This document shows positions 1 to 8,258 of a stretch of 64,000 nucleotides of DNA, in pieces. The notes under the pieces are model-generated. The model ran no database searches. It had not been told where the DNA came from and saw nothing but the letters and a program-made list of their open reading frames with translations. Each line of letters opens with the position of its first letter. Within the stretch, counting starts at the first letter, position 1. Source of the stretch: Solitalea lacus (GTDB taxonomy: Bacteria > Bacteroidota > Bacteroidia > Sphingobacteriales > Sphingobacteriaceae); NCBI RefSeq assembly GCF_022014595.1, contig NZ_CP091740.1, positions 3,522,200 to 3,586,199 on the forward strand, given 5' to 3'. A program made the translations under genes and the position numbers.

Positions 1-1041
1 GTCTTTAATGGTATGGGAATCTCGCATGACCCGCTTTCTGAACACTCTGTACCCTTTACTTACATCGACTGTATCATCTAGGTCAAATTTCTTATCTTCT
101 AAACCCACCAGGAAAGAAGCAAGTTTAAAAGTAGATCCGGGCTCTGTTGCTGATCCTATGGCCGTATTGTATTTTTCTTCATATTGCCCGGGTGCTACAC
201 GTTGCAAATTGGCGATTGCTCTAATTTCCCCAGTGGCAACTTCCATTAATATAACGGTACCACTACCAGCATTTTGGGCAACCAGCTGTTTAAGCAAAGC
301 ATTTTGGGCAACGTCTTGTATATTAACATTTAAGGTTGATATAATATCACTACCGTCAACGGGAGCAATTTCAACATCATCATTTACCGGCATCCATACA
401 CCACCTGCAATACGTTGCATTAAACGCTTTCCGGTTTTGCCAGAAATGTATTCATTATATGCTCCTTCCAGCCCCACTGGCTTTACGTCTTGCACATAAT
501 ACCCAATCGTCCTTGATGCCAATAACTTAAACGGAAGAATCCTTTTGTTCTTTTGAAGAACAATTAAACCTCCCTTGTACCTACCCATGTTAAAAATCGG
601 GAAGGTTTTCAATTGTTTTAATTCGTTAAAATCGACTTTACGTTGAACTAAAAAGTAACGTTGACCCTCGGCACGGGCCTTTTTCAACGATCTGATGTAT
701 TCATCAGTTGTTTTATCCTGAAATAAATTTGCTAAACTGCGACTTAATGAATCAACTTTATCTTTGAAAATCTCGTCAGTGATTGGATCGGCATTAACAT
801 CCATGCGTATTTCATACTCAGGCATGGACGTGGCAATCAAACTACCATCATCGGAATAAATGCTTCCGCGAACCGCTTCCACATTCATAAATTTAGTGGT
901 AAGACTATCGGCCATTTTTGCCCATTTTCCACCTTGTACAAATTGTAGCTGGCAAATCCTGAACACAATAGCAAAAGCGAAAAGAAACAGGACAGCATAG
1001 GCTACATACACACGAAGCAATATGTCAGTCTTAATTTTCAT
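1..1041 (-). CDS. ftsI: Penicillin-binding protein, FtsI/PBP3-type septal transpeptidase (partial, N-terminal 347 residues)
   Basis: Reading the minus strand from the ATG at 1041 gives an open frame that runs off the left edge of the window. The protein starts with a short cytoplasmic tail and one membrane segment (about residues 9-28). A PBP dimerisation-type region follows, then the start of the transpeptidase domain. The SxxK active-site motif is visible as EPGSTFKLAS, with the nucleophile at Ser303 and Lys306. In this family the enzyme cross-links septal peptidoglycan in the periplasm. The start overlaps the end of the ftsL-like gene by 11 bp, which suggests translational coupling in the mraZ-rsmH-ftsL-ftsI order of dcw clusters. 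The C-terminal KTG motif lies outside the window. Confidence 0.93.
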   Translation of the reverse strand, partial: MKIKTDILLRVYVAYAVLFLFAFAIVFRICQLQFVQGGKWAKMADSLTTKFMNVEAVRGSIYSDDGSLIATSMPEYEIRMDVNADPITDEIFKDKVDSLSRSLANLFQDKTTDEYIRSLKKARAEGQRYFLVQRKVDFNELKQLKTFPIFNMGRYKGGLIVLQKNKRILPFKLLASRTIGYYVQDVKPVGLEGAYNEYISGKTGKRLMQRIAGGVWMPVNDDVEIAPVDGSDIISTLNVNIQDVAQNALLKQLVAQNAGSGTVILMEVATGEIRAIANLQRVAPGQYEEKYNTAIGSATEPGSTFKLASFLVGLEDKKFDLDDTVDVSKGYRVFRKRVMRDSHTIKD

Positions 1042-1432
1042 CCTCTTTAATTACTATTTTTTTGGGTGGCTCTATTGACTCTTTTAATCCTACTTTTTCG
1101 GCACGAGCAGCAACTTCAGTCTGCTTGCTTAAAAACATCAACTCTGCTTTGGTTGTCATATACTCCCATCGCAGCTCTTTCAGCTCTTTGTTAGCCTTAT
1201 CTATCGTTCTTATGTTTCGCTCGGCATAATGACGATTGGTGATATAAAACAAGGCAACAAAACCTAAGAACACAAAATACGGCAACCACGATACTGCTTT
1301 CTCTTCAGAGATATACTCGCCTTTCAGAAGCAAGGTAAAGAAATTACGAGGTAGCGTCCTAGGCTCCTTTGGAGTCTCTTTTAACTTGGGCTCGAGGTCA
1401 TCCCTCAGTGTATTTTGCATTCGTTCGCTCAT
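1031..1432 (-). CDS. ftsL: FtsL-like cell division protein
   Basis: A 133-residue bitopic protein sits between rsmH and ftsI, the usual place of ftsL. It has a hydrophilic N-terminal tail of about 45 residues. One membrane segment follows (about residues 48-64, around FVFLGFVALFYI), then a charged, coiled-coil-like stretch rich in K, E and R. This matches the architecture of the short FtsL/DivIC-type divisome proteins; their sequences diverge strongly, so the call rests on position and topology. The start lies 1 bp after the rsmH stop. Confidence 0.8.
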   Translation of the reverse strand: MSERMQNTLRDDLEPKLKETPKEPRTLPRNFFTLLLKGEYISEEKAVSWLPYFVFLGFVALFYITNRHYAERNIRTIDKANKELKELRWEYMTTKAELMFLSKQTEVAARAEKVGLKESIEPPKKIVIKEDEN

Positions 1433-1433
1433 A

Positions 1434-2330
1434 TTACAACTTCATTCCTATTCTGAGCTTGGCGCTGCGCGCACGATTATTTTCTTTGATCTCTTCTGCC
1501 GTAGGAACAATTGCTTTGCGGGTCAACTGTTCAAAAGGCTTTATTTCATTTCCGAAGAAATCTTTTTCTACGTCACCTTTAAACTTCCCTTTATTGATGA
1601 AATTCTTAACCATGCGATCCTCCAATGAGTGATAAGACATCACTACCAAACGACCACCTGGATTTAATATCTCAACTGACTGTTCCAACATTTCCTGAAG
1701 CGCCTCTAATTCTTGATTTACTTCAATTCGAATCGCCTGAAACAACTGGGCATAATATTGATTTTCTTTCCCACGCTTAACCAAAGGTTTTACAATTTCC
1801 TTTAATTGCGCTATGGTATTAATCGGCTCCCTCAAACGGGCAACTGCAATCGTTTTGGCCAGCGTTTTTGAGTTGATAATTTCTCCGTACATACCAAAAA
1901 TACGGTGCAAATCAGCCTCATCATACTCATTGATAACTTTCTGGGCCGTCAGTTCTGACGACTGATCCATGCGCATATCCAAGTCTGCATCAAACCTGAT
2001 TGAAAAGCCACGCTCTGCACTATCAAACTGATGAGAAGAAACTCCTAGATCAGCCAAAATGCCATCAACCTTAGGAAAGCCGTTTAGCTTGCAAAACTTT
2101 TTTAAGTACCTGAAATTCTGAGGAACAAAGATGAAACGATCGTCCACAGGAGCATTGGCCTCTGCATCAGGATCCTGATCAAAAGAAATCAATGTTCCTT
2201 TATCCAATTTTTCAAGAATAGCCTTTGAATGCCCTCCACCTCCAAATGTAACGTCAACATAAACTCCATTAGGATTGATATTCAATCCATCCAGACATTC
2301 TTGTAGCATTACCGGTTTATGATAACTCAT
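1434..2330 (-). CDS. rsmH: 16S rRNA (cytosine(1402)-N(4))-methyltransferase RsmH
   Basis: 298-residue SAM-dependent methyltransferase that modifies C1402 of 16S rRNA. The SAM-binding glycine loop is seen as VDVTFGGGGHS near the N-terminus, followed by DLGVSSHQFD and the C-terminal motif VVMSYHSLEDR. I chose the ATG at 2330 (MSYHKPVML) rather than the in-frame ATG at 2357. An AAAGGAG ribosome-binding site lies just before it, and this start matches the usual RsmH N-terminus. It overlaps the end of mraZ by 14 bp, as in other dcw clusters. Confidence 0.96.
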   Translation of the reverse strand: MSYHKPVMLQECLDGLNINPNGVYVDVTFGGGGHSKAILEKLDKGTLISFDQDPDAEANAPVDDRFIFVPQNFRYLKKFCKLNGFPKVDGILADLGVSSHQFDSAERGFSIRFDADLDMRMDQSSELTAQKVINEYDEADLHRIFGMYGEIINSKTLAKTIAVARLREPINTIAQLKEIVKPLVKRGKENQYYAQLFQAIRIEVNQELEALQEMLEQSVEILNPGGRLVVMSYHSLEDRMVKNFINKGKFKGDVEKDFFGNEIKPFEQLTRKAIVPTAEEIKENNRARSAKLRIGMKL

Positions 2331-2793
2331 GTTCACTCCTTTCTCCAGTTGCTCCACCCATTACTTCCTCTGCTAACAATGCAAAATCCTCAGGTTCTTC
2401 ATTTAACAGGTCATCATATGCTTCTTTCGACCAAACTTCAATTCTATCGGAATATGGAAACAACACTAAGTCAGTGCTAATACCGGCATATTCCAACAAT
2501 GACTTTGGAAAGAGCACCCGACCGTTCGCATCCAGCGTCAGCTCTGTTGCTCCACGAAAGAAATAACGTGCAAAATTCCTATTCTTTTGATTATACAGAT
2601 TCAGCTTGTTGACTTCAGCACTGATTTTTTGCCAAACATTATACGGATAAAGGACCAAACATTTTTCAAAACCTCTGTTAATCACAAACTTATCCAACGC
2701 CTCCTGAGGAAGCTGCTTTTTGAGCCCAGCAGGTATCATTACCCTTCCTTTGGGATCAACTTTGCAGTCATATTCTCCGATAAATTGCGTCAT
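2317..2793 (-). CDS. mraZ: Transcriptional regulator MraZ
   Basis: 158-residue protein with two SpoVT/AbrB-like MraZ repeats. The first begins at MTQFIGEYDCKVDPKGRVMIP and the second is around ELTLDANGRVLFPKSLLEYA. MraZ is the first gene of dcw clusters and binds DNA upstream of itself. The frame is open further upstream to 2844, but the start at 2793 matches the normal N-terminus and has a purine-rich GGAGAAGGA stretch before it. It is followed with overlap by rsmH. The operator candidates at 2841-2877 support autoregulation. Confidence 0.95.
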   Translation of the reverse strand: MTQFIGEYDCKVDPKGRVMIPAGLKKQLPQEALDKFVINRGFEKCLVLYPYNVWQKISAEVNKLNLYNQKNRNFARYFFRGATELTLDANGRVLFPKSLLEYAGISTDLVLFPYSDRIEVWSKEAYDDLLNEEPEDFALLAEEVMGGATGERSEHELS

Positions 2794-2840
2794 GTAAGTG
2801 GTCCTTCTCCAAAATAGCAATGTAAAGGTAGCTATTATTT

Positions 2841-2877
2841 CCACTTACTCCCACATTTTACCACAAAAGTTTTCCAC
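2841..2877 (-). promoter_or_regulatory. Probable MraZ-box operator array
   Basis: On the minus strand the tetramer GTGG occurs three times with an exact 10-bp period (CCAC on the plus strand at 2841, 2851 and 2861) and a fourth time at 2874. MraZ is known to bind short G-rich direct repeats with about 10-bp spacing upstream of mraZ. The array ends 48 bp before the mraZ start, where the promoter should be. Assignment is by spacing and position. Confidence 0.7.
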
Positions 2878-2982
2878 AGAAACATGGTTTTTCACTGAGT
2901 GTCAAAAACATAGGTTTTCCACATTTAAAGTGTTAAAACGCAGAAAATAAAGATGAGAATTAGTTAAATAGAACTATATAAT

Positions 2983-3028
2983 CTCCAGGCGAAAGCAAGG
3001 GAGTTGCAAAAAATGCTTTCGCGTGGAG
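2983..3028. repeat. Long hairpin between mraZ operator region and pit
   Basis: Arms CTCCAGGCGAAAGCA (2983-2997) and TGCTTTCGCGTGGAG (3014-3028) pair at 14 of 15 positions around a 16-nt loop. It lies 24 bp beyond the pit stop codon and could end the pit transcript, but no clear T-run follows on the minus strand. Confidence 0.6.
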
Positions 3029-3051
3029 AAAAGTGGGGGAAAAAATCAAAT

Positions 3052-4092
3052 CTAGTTGGCAACAATATTTAGTGCCGTTAACAACCAGTAAAAGCCGGCT
3101 GCAAACAAACCTGAAATAGGGATAGTTAGCACCCAAGCCCATAAAAGACTAATGGTTACTCCCCATCTTACTGCAGAAATCCGCTTAGTTAAGCCCACTC
3201 CGATAATTGAACCGGTAATAGTATGAGTAGTACTAACCGGGATACCCAACTCAGCGGTGGTAAAAAGTGTAACTGCACCAGCCATTTCTGCAGCAACACC
3301 TTCAAACGGAGTCATCTTGGTTATTTTAGTACCCATGGTTTTAACGATTTTCCAACCGCCAAACAATGTACCAAAACCAATTGCAGAGTAACAACCGATT
3401 ATCACCCATGAAGGAATATGCTTGATCTTACCGGCCTCGCGAATTACAACCATCCATTGTGGAAGATTATCAGGATGCTGATTAGCATATACAACTAATG
3501 CGGCTGCAATAATACCCATTACCTTTTGCGCATCATTACCTCCATGTCCTAAGCTAAACATAGCCGATGAAAGCAATTGTAAGCCTTTAAATGAATTATT
3601 CAGCTTATATGGATTACCCTTACGACATAACCACAACATAATGACCGAAATGAAATATGAAATAAGCATTCCGATTATTGGAGCAGCAACGATAAATAGC
3701 AGAATTGGCATAATCACATCTATTTTCACTACACCAAAACCAGCATGAGCAATAGCAGCTCCGGCAAAGCCTCCAATTAAGGTATGAGAGGAGCTTGAAG
3801 GAATTCCTGCCCACCAGGTGATAAGATTCCAGATAATAGCAGCAGATAATCCTGCGAATATAACCTCAAGGGTAATGGCATCTGTTTTAACGGTTTTGGC
3901 AATTGTATCAGCAACATGCAGTTCAAATATCCAAAAAGCCATTACGTTAAAAAATGCCGCCCAAATTACTGCCTGAACAGGAGTTAGTACTTTGGTGGAT
4001 ACTATGGTTGCAATTGAGTTTGCAGCATCGTGAAAACCATTGATAAAATCGAATATCAGGGCTAAAACGATGATAATAATCAGCAGAGTCAT
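3052..4092 (-). CDS. pit: PiT-family inorganic phosphate transporter
   Basis: 346-residue integral membrane protein of the PiT family, which moves phosphate across the inner membrane with H+ or Na+. The two inverted family signatures are visible: DFINGFHDAANSIATIVST near the N-terminus and a second one around GIPVSTTHTITGSI. A further GHGGNDAQKVMG motif lies in the middle, and about nine membrane segments can be seen. It lies 14 bp downstream of a DUF47 gene on the same strand, the usual PiT pairing, so the two are probably co-transcribed. Confidence 0.93.
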   Translation of the reverse strand: MTLLIIIIVLALIFDFINGFHDAANSIATIVSTKVLTPVQAVIWAAFFNVMAFWIFELHVADTIAKTVKTDAITLEVIFAGLSAAIIWNLITWWAGIPSSSSHTLIGGFAGAAIAHAGFGVVKIDVIMPILLFIVAAPIIGMLISYFISVIMLWLCRKGNPYKLNNSFKGLQLLSSAMFSLGHGGNDAQKVMGIIAAALVVYANQHPDNLPQWMVVIREAGKIKHIPSWVIIGCYSAIGFGTLFGGWKIVKTMGTKITKMTPFEGVAAEMAGAVTLFTTAELGIPVSTTHTITGSIIGVGLTKRISAVRWGVTISLLWAWVLTIPISGLFAAGFYWLLTALNIVAN

Positions 4093-4106
4093 TCTTTAAA
4101 CGTGCC

Positions 4107-4754
4107 TTATGAGTTCTTTAATACAATTGAAGAAATTACATTGGCAGCGTCTTCACACTTATCTGTTGCCAGTTCAAGCATAGAAAGAACTTCTTTCATC
4201 TTAATCAATTCTTTCACATCTTCCTCATGCTTAAACAAATCAGCCAGTGCCTGATCCAAAACATTATCTGCTTTGTTTTCAAGACTGTGAATCTTAACAA
4301 TAGCCTCATTAATTGCTTTAATATTTTTCAAGCTATTCAGCTCTCTTACTGCAATTTGAAGCTGCTCTGCTCCTTGGTGAATAAGATTTACCAGCTCTTT
4401 AATAGAAGGTGAAAAATCAATAATATCATAAAGCAGGAAATCTTTAGCTGAACCATTTAAGAAGTCAGCCACGTCGTCAATAACCGACGCCAGATCATGA
4501 ATATCTTCACGATCAAAAGGAGTAATGAAATTACTGCTCAACTCTGTTAGGATAGCATGCGTTATGCTATCTCCCACGTGCTCCAAGTCGTCAATTTTAC
4601 GAATCAGAGCATTACGCTCATCTACCGTCTTGGTATTGATTAATTCAACCATAACACCCGACATGGTGGTAAGGTTGGAAGTTGCTTGCTCAAACAGGGG
4701 AAAGAATTTTTTGTCCTTAGGAACAAAAAATTGAAAGATTGAATTTAATGACAT
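4107..4754 (-). CDS. DUF47 family protein, PhoU-like partner of the phosphate transporter
   Basis: 215-residue, all-helical, charged protein without membrane segments, of the DUF47/PhoU-divergent family. The N-terminus FQFFVPKDKKFFPLFEQA and the internal DDLEHVGDSITHAILTEL and FDREDIHDLASVIDDVADF stretches are typical. Family members are encoded beside PiT transporters and are thought to regulate them. It is the first gene of a two-gene unit with pit. Confidence 0.9.
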   Translation of the reverse strand: MSLNSIFQFFVPKDKKFFPLFEQATSNLTTMSGVMVELINTKTVDERNALIRKIDDLEHVGDSITHAILTELSSNFITPFDREDIHDLASVIDDVADFLNGSAKDFLLYDIIDFSPSIKELVNLIHQGAEQLQIAVRELNSLKNIKAINEAIVKIHSLENKADNVLDQALADLFKHEEDVKELIKMKEVLSMLELATDKCEDAANVISSIVLKNS

Positions 4755-4827
4755 AAAACAGCTTGTTAAGTAACAGGCAGTAAAAGTTTATTGAAATATT
4801 AAGTTAATACATTTTTTATGATAAAAA

Positions 4828-4858
4828 ATAAGGAAGACAACAACATTGCCCTCCTTAT
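4828..4858 (-). terminator. Rho-independent terminator of pgk
   Basis: On the minus strand an ATAAGGA...TCCTTAT stem, extended by imperfect pairs, is followed by a T-run. It begins 9 bp after the pgk stop codon and separates pgk from the DUF47-pit unit. Confidence 0.7.
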
Positions 4859-4866
4859 CTTATCAA

Positions 4867-6060
4867 TTATTCTAAAATAGCTTTAATACCTGGAAGTTCT
4901 TTACCTTCTAGTGATTCAAGCATAGCACCGCCACCGGTAGAAACATAGCTAACCTTATTTTGAAAGCCAAATTGTTTCACGGCAGCAACTGAATCACCAC
5001 CGCCAACTAAAGAGAAGGCACCCGAAGCTGTAGCTTCACCTATAGCATCGCCCAAAGCCTTGGTTCCATTGGAAAAATTATCGAACTCAAATACACCCAA
5101 AGGACCATTCCATAAAATGGTTTTTGAACCTTTAACCACCTCTGCAAATTTAACCAGGGTTTTCGGACCTGCGTCCAATCCTTGCCAACCATCCGGAATT
5201 GCATCCACTTCAACTACCTGGGTATGAGCATCATTATTAAATGAGTCAGCAGCAATTACATCCAGTGGAATGTAAATATTTACACCTTTAGCTTCTGCTT
5301 GCTTTAAAATATCCAGCGCTAACTCCATTTTATCATCTTCACAGATTGAAGCACCCACTTTACCGCCTTTCGCTTTCACAAAAGTATAGGTCATACCGCC
5401 ACCAATAATTATATTGTTAACAGTATCAAGCATTTTGTTAATGATGGTGATTTTTGAAGAAACTTTAGAACCGCCCAACACTGCTGTTACCGGTTTTTCT
5501 CCGTTTTTAAGCACTTTATCAATAGCGACAATCTCCTTAGCCATCAAATAACCAAAGCATTTTGCTTTAGGGAAGAACTTTGCAATAATTGCAGTTGAAG
5601 CATGTGCACGATGGGCCGTACCAAAAGCATCATTAACGTAAATATCACCTAGCTTGGCAAGCTTTTGAGCGAAAGCTTCATCACCTGCTTCTTCTTCTTT
5701 ATGGAAACGTAAATTCTCAAGCAATAAAATCTGTCCAGGTTTTAATCCAACAGCTGCATTTTCGGCAACATCTCCCACACAATCAGAAGCAAAGATTACT
5801 TCTGCTCCCATTACCTTTGCCACATGTGCTTGAACATGTTTTAATGAATACTTTTCTTCAACACCTTTCGGCCGTCCTAAGTGCGACATCAAAATCGGCA
5901 TTCCGCCGTCTGCCAAAATCTTTTTAATGGTTGGGGCCGATTCCTGAATGCGGGTATCATCAGTAATCTCAAAGCTTTCGTTTAATGGAACGTTAAAATC
6001 CACTCGGATTAACGCTTTTTTGCCTGAAAAGTTGAAGTTGTCAATAGTGTTCATATTCAT
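4867..6060 (-). CDS. pgk: Phosphoglycerate kinase
   Basis: 397-residue enzyme of normal family length that transfers phosphate between 1,3-bisphosphoglycerate and ADP in glycolysis. The N-terminal [13 protein letters not shown] signature, the SHLGRPKG substrate loop and the C-terminal nucleotide-binding [14 protein letters not shown] motif are all visible. An alternative start two codons downstream (ATG at 6054) is possible; neither has a clear Shine-Dalgarno. gapA follows upstream on the same strand after about 190 bp, so the genes are neighbours in a pathway but may have separate promoters. Confidence 0.97.
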   Translation of the reverse strand: MNMNTIDNFNFSGKKALIRVDFNVPLNESFEITDDTRIQESAPTIKKILADGGMPILMSHLGRPKGVEEKYSLKHVQAHVAKVMGAEVIFASDCVGDVAENAAVGLKPGQILLLENLRFHKEEEAGDEAFAQKLAKLGDIYVNDAFGTAHRAHASTAIIAKFFPKAKCFGYLMAKEIVAIDKVLKNGEKPVTAVLGGSKVSSKITIINKMLDTVNNIIIGGGMTYTFVKAKGGKVGASICEDDKMELALDILKQAEAKGVNIYIPLDVIAADSFNNDAHTQVVEVDAIPDGWQGLDAGPKTLVKFAEVVKGSKTILWNGPLGVFEFDNFSNGTKALGDAIGEATASGAFSLVGGGDSVAAVKQFGFQNKVSYVSTGGGAMLESLEGKELPGIKAILE

Positions 6061-6253
6061 TTATGAATTAACAGTGAGCAGTTATTACGTATTGAGCAAA
6101 AGTTAAAAATTACTCTTACGAATCTCTCCCCGACCAGATTCTGAGCGCCGCGAAAATACGATAATCCTGATAGTTTTTCTCATACAATCTAAAATTGATT
6201 AAACTTTGATTTTAATCAACTTAAAACCCTTGTTTATGGCTGTATTGAACTTT

Positions 6254-7255
6254 TTATACCTGATACCATTTTAGTATCAAATCCACCAAACGGCTCGAAT
6301 AACCAAATTCGTTATCGTACCAACCCACTACTTTAACCATCTCTCCTACAACAGAAGTAAGCTGTGAATCAAAAACACAAGAATAAGGATTACCCAAAAC
6401 ATCTACAGAGACAATTGGATCAACTGTATACTCCAGAATTCCTTTTAATTCATTCTGTGAAGCTGCTAAAAAAGCTTCATTTATTTCCTGCACTGAAGGA
6501 ACCGTTCTTAAAACACAGGTAAAATCGGTTAATGAGCCATTAGGAACCGGAACTCTGATACCTGCGCCACCCAACTTCCCTTCTAAATGCGGAAACACAG
6601 AAGTAATGGCTTTGGCAGCACCAGTTGTTGTCGGAATAATAGATTGTGCTGCAGCTCTGGCCCTGCGCAAATCTTTATGCGGAGAATCATGTAACGACTG
6701 ATCTCCTGTATAAGAATGGACAGTAGTAATGTAGCCGCTTTCAACTCCCCATAAATCGTCAAGTATTTTTATCATTGGGGCCAGGTTATTAGTGGTACAT
6801 GAAGCATTGGATATGATCTGCTTCGAAGCGTTAAGCAAATGTTCATTTACTCCCAATACAATAGTTGGCACTTCCTTATCAGGCGATGGAGCAGAAATAA
6901 TAACCCGTTTAGCTCCGGAGTTAATATGCTGTTCAGCTTTCTCCTTAGTGGTAAACTTACCTGTCGATTCAATCACAACGTCAATATTCAATTTTTCCCA
7001 TGGCAAGTGAGCAGGGTCCTTTTCATTGAAAATTTGAATAGCAGCTCCGTTGATATATAAATTTCGTTCATCACAAGTTACTTCACCGGAAAAGGCTCTA
7101 TGGATAGAATCGTATTTAAACAAGTGAGCCATGGTTGATGCATCGGTCAGGTCATTGATCGCAACGACCTCAATTTCCTTTCTTAACAATGCCCTGCGTA
7201 AAAACACTCGACCAATACGGCCGAAACCATTGATAGCTACTCTTATTTTACTCAT
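6254..7255 (-). CDS. gapA: Type I glyceraldehyde-3-phosphate dehydrogenase
   Basis: 333-residue NAD(P)-dependent dehydrogenase of glycolysis. The Rossmann start MSKIRVAINGFGRIGR, the catalytic SNASCTTNNLAP motif with the nucleophilic Cys, and the C-terminal WYDNEFGYSSRLVDL are all seen. The frame is open up to 7312, but the start at 7255 gives the canonical N-terminus. A TATTTTTG -7 element on the minus strand (7277-7284) lies just upstream. It is divergent from the tRNA-Glu cluster. Confidence 0.97.
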   Translation of the reverse strand: MSKIRVAINGFGRIGRVFLRRALLRKEIEVVAINDLTDASTMAHLFKYDSIHRAFSGEVTCDERNLYINGAAIQIFNEKDPAHLPWEKLNIDVVIESTGKFTTKEKAEQHINSGAKRVIISAPSPDKEVPTIVLGVNEHLLNASKQIISNASCTTNNLAPMIKILDDLWGVESGYITTVHSYTGDQSLHDSPHKDLRRARAAAQSIIPTTTGAAKAITSVFPHLEGKLGGAGIRVPVPNGSLTDFTCVLRTVPSVQEINEAFLAASQNELKGILEYTVDPIVSVDVLGNPYSCVFDSQLTSVVGEMVKVVGWYDNEFGYSSRLVDLILKWYQV

Positions 7256-7276
7256 GATGTATGATTTATTGGCCCT

Positions 7277-7284
7277 CAAAAATA
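7277..7284 (-). promoter_or_regulatory. Candidate -7 element of gapA
   Basis: The minus strand reads TATTTTTG, a perfect match to the Bacteroidota TAnnTTTG -7 box, 22 bp before the gapA ATG. The -33 element is not clear. Confidence 0.5.
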
Positions 7285-7333
7285 TCAGTTTCAATATCCA
7301 ATCCAGAGACAAAATGATTTTTTTAAAAAAAAT

Positions 7334-7363
7334 TTTAATCGAATGTTTTTTCTCCTATTTTTG
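7334..7363 (+). promoter_or_regulatory. Promoter of the tRNA-Glu cluster
   Basis: TATTTTTG at 7356-7363 matches TAnnTTTG exactly. A TTTA at 7334-7337, 18 bp upstream, fits a weak -33 element. The first tRNA begins 20 bp after the -7 box. Confidence 0.65.
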
Positions 7364-7383
7364 CAGTCCGTTAAAAAAACGAT

Positions 7384-7455
7384 GGCCCATTCGTCTATCG
7401 GTTAGGACGCAAGATTTTCATTCTTGAAAGAGGGGTTCGACTCCCCTATGGGCTA
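7384..7455 (+). tRNA. tRNA-Glu (UUC), copy 1
   Basis: 72-nt cloverleaf. Acceptor arm GGCCCAT pairs with ATGGGCT, with G1-U72 as the only wobble. The anticodon stem CAAGA/TCTTG carries the loop TTTTCAT with anticodon UUC, and the T-arm is GGGGTTCGACTCCCC. The next three bases happen to be CCA, unlike the other copies. Confidence 0.97.
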
Positions 7456-7523
7456 CCAAAAATTGTATTTTAAACAAGCTTGCAGTAAGCAGTAGTTTAA
7501 AATTTTGAAATAAGACTTTAAAT

Positions 7524-7595
7524 GGCCCGTTCGTCTAGGGGTTAGGACGCAAGATTTTCATTCTTGAAACAGGGGTTCGATTCCCCTACGGGCTA
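7524..7595 (+). tRNA. tRNA-Glu (UUC), copy 2
   Basis: Same fold and anticodon as copy 1. The acceptor pair at position 6 is changed from A-U to G-C in both strands (GGCCCGT/ACGGGCT), a compensated change. The D-loop reads TAGGGG instead of TATCGG. No CCA is encoded. Confidence 0.97.
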
Positions 7596-7657
7596 CTAAG
7601 ATTCAATTAGAAGAATTGAATCCATTGATTTGAAACACTAAACAATGCCAATAACTT

Positions 7658-7729
7658 GGCCCATTCGTCTATCGGTTAGGACGCAAGATTTTCATTCTTG
7701 AAAGAGGGGTTCGATTCCCCTATGGGCTA
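7658..7729 (+). tRNA. tRNA-Glu (UUC), copy 3
   Basis: Identical to copy 1 except for one base in the T-loop (GGTTCGATTCC). No CCA is encoded. It lies 62 bp after copy 2. Confidence 0.97.
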
Positions 7730-7760
7730 CTAAAGTTAAAACAAACTTTTATAAACAATT

Positions 7761-7832
7761 GGCCCATTCGTCTATCGGTTAGGACGTAAGATTTTCATTC
7801 TTGAAAGAGGGGTTCGACTCCCCTATGGGCTA
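7761..7832 (+). tRNA. tRNA-Glu (UUC), copy 4
   Basis: Same as copy 1 except that the first anticodon-stem pair is U-G (GACGTAAGA) instead of C-G. It lies 31 bp after copy 3. A strong terminator follows at 7841. Confidence 0.97.
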
Positions 7833-7840
7833 CAACAACT

Positions 7841-7876
7841 AAGGCTGTCTCCAAAAGGGGCAGCCTTTTATTTTTT
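7841..7876 (+). terminator. Terminator of the tRNA-Glu cluster
   Basis: AAGGCTGTCTC pairs with GGGGCAGCCTT around a short CAAAA-type loop, then a T-rich tail. It begins 9 bp after the last tRNA. The arm AGGCTGTCTCC recurs in hairpins near 9514 and 20643. Confidence 0.85.
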
Positions 7877-8222
7877 ATGTCCCCCCGAATTTACAATCCA
7901 CAACTAATTACGGTGATCAACTTGATGAGTTGGATCGATACGTCAAACATTCACCAAAATAGTACAACATATTAAAATTTAACCTGATTAAATAGTTTTA
8001 TATCTTAATTATCTTCTGACTTTTTGCTTGCTCATCTGGTTGCTTGATAATCAGGTAAAGGATTTTGCGCCCAGATGATAATTATATTAGCAACTAAAGC
8101 AATAAATTTTGAACGCTTTAGCGACCATAGGAATAGGGTATAAAACATAAAACTTCTCCTGAGCGCTATGGAAAGCAGGGTATGATGTTTGCAAACCCCT
8201 GTTTTGTTCAATATATTTGATT
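7877..8222. other. Intergenic stretch, no supported gene
   Basis: 346 bp of AT-rich sequence between the tRNA terminator and the AbiEi-like locus. Short open frames exist on both strands near 8032-8235, but they overlap each other and show no recognisable motif, so none is called. Decayed sequence is possible. Confidence 0.4.
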
Positions 8223-8239
8223 GTTCATGAATCATGAAC
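8223..8239. promoter_or_regulatory. 17-bp palindrome before the AbiEi-like gene, probable operator
   Basis: GTTCATGAATCATGAAC is a perfect inverted repeat around its central base and ends 19 bp before the AbiEi-like start codon. A third half-site TTGAAC follows at 8251. A closely matching palindrome lies beyond the locus at 9445-9461. AbiEi proteins are known to bind inverted repeats and repress their own operon, so an operator role is likely but inferred. Confidence 0.6.
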
Positions 8240-8258
8240 CATTGTAAATTTTGAACAA

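Noticed and set aside
8-499. Open frame on the plus strand
   Set aside because: It is antisense to ftsI. The minus-strand frame has the SxxK motif and dcw synteny, and the plus frame has no recognisable motif.
8032-8235. Small open frames on both strands
   Set aside because: Both strands give overlapping short frames without motifs, and the plus reading needs several stops ignored. It could be decayed mobile DNA, but this cannot be supported.
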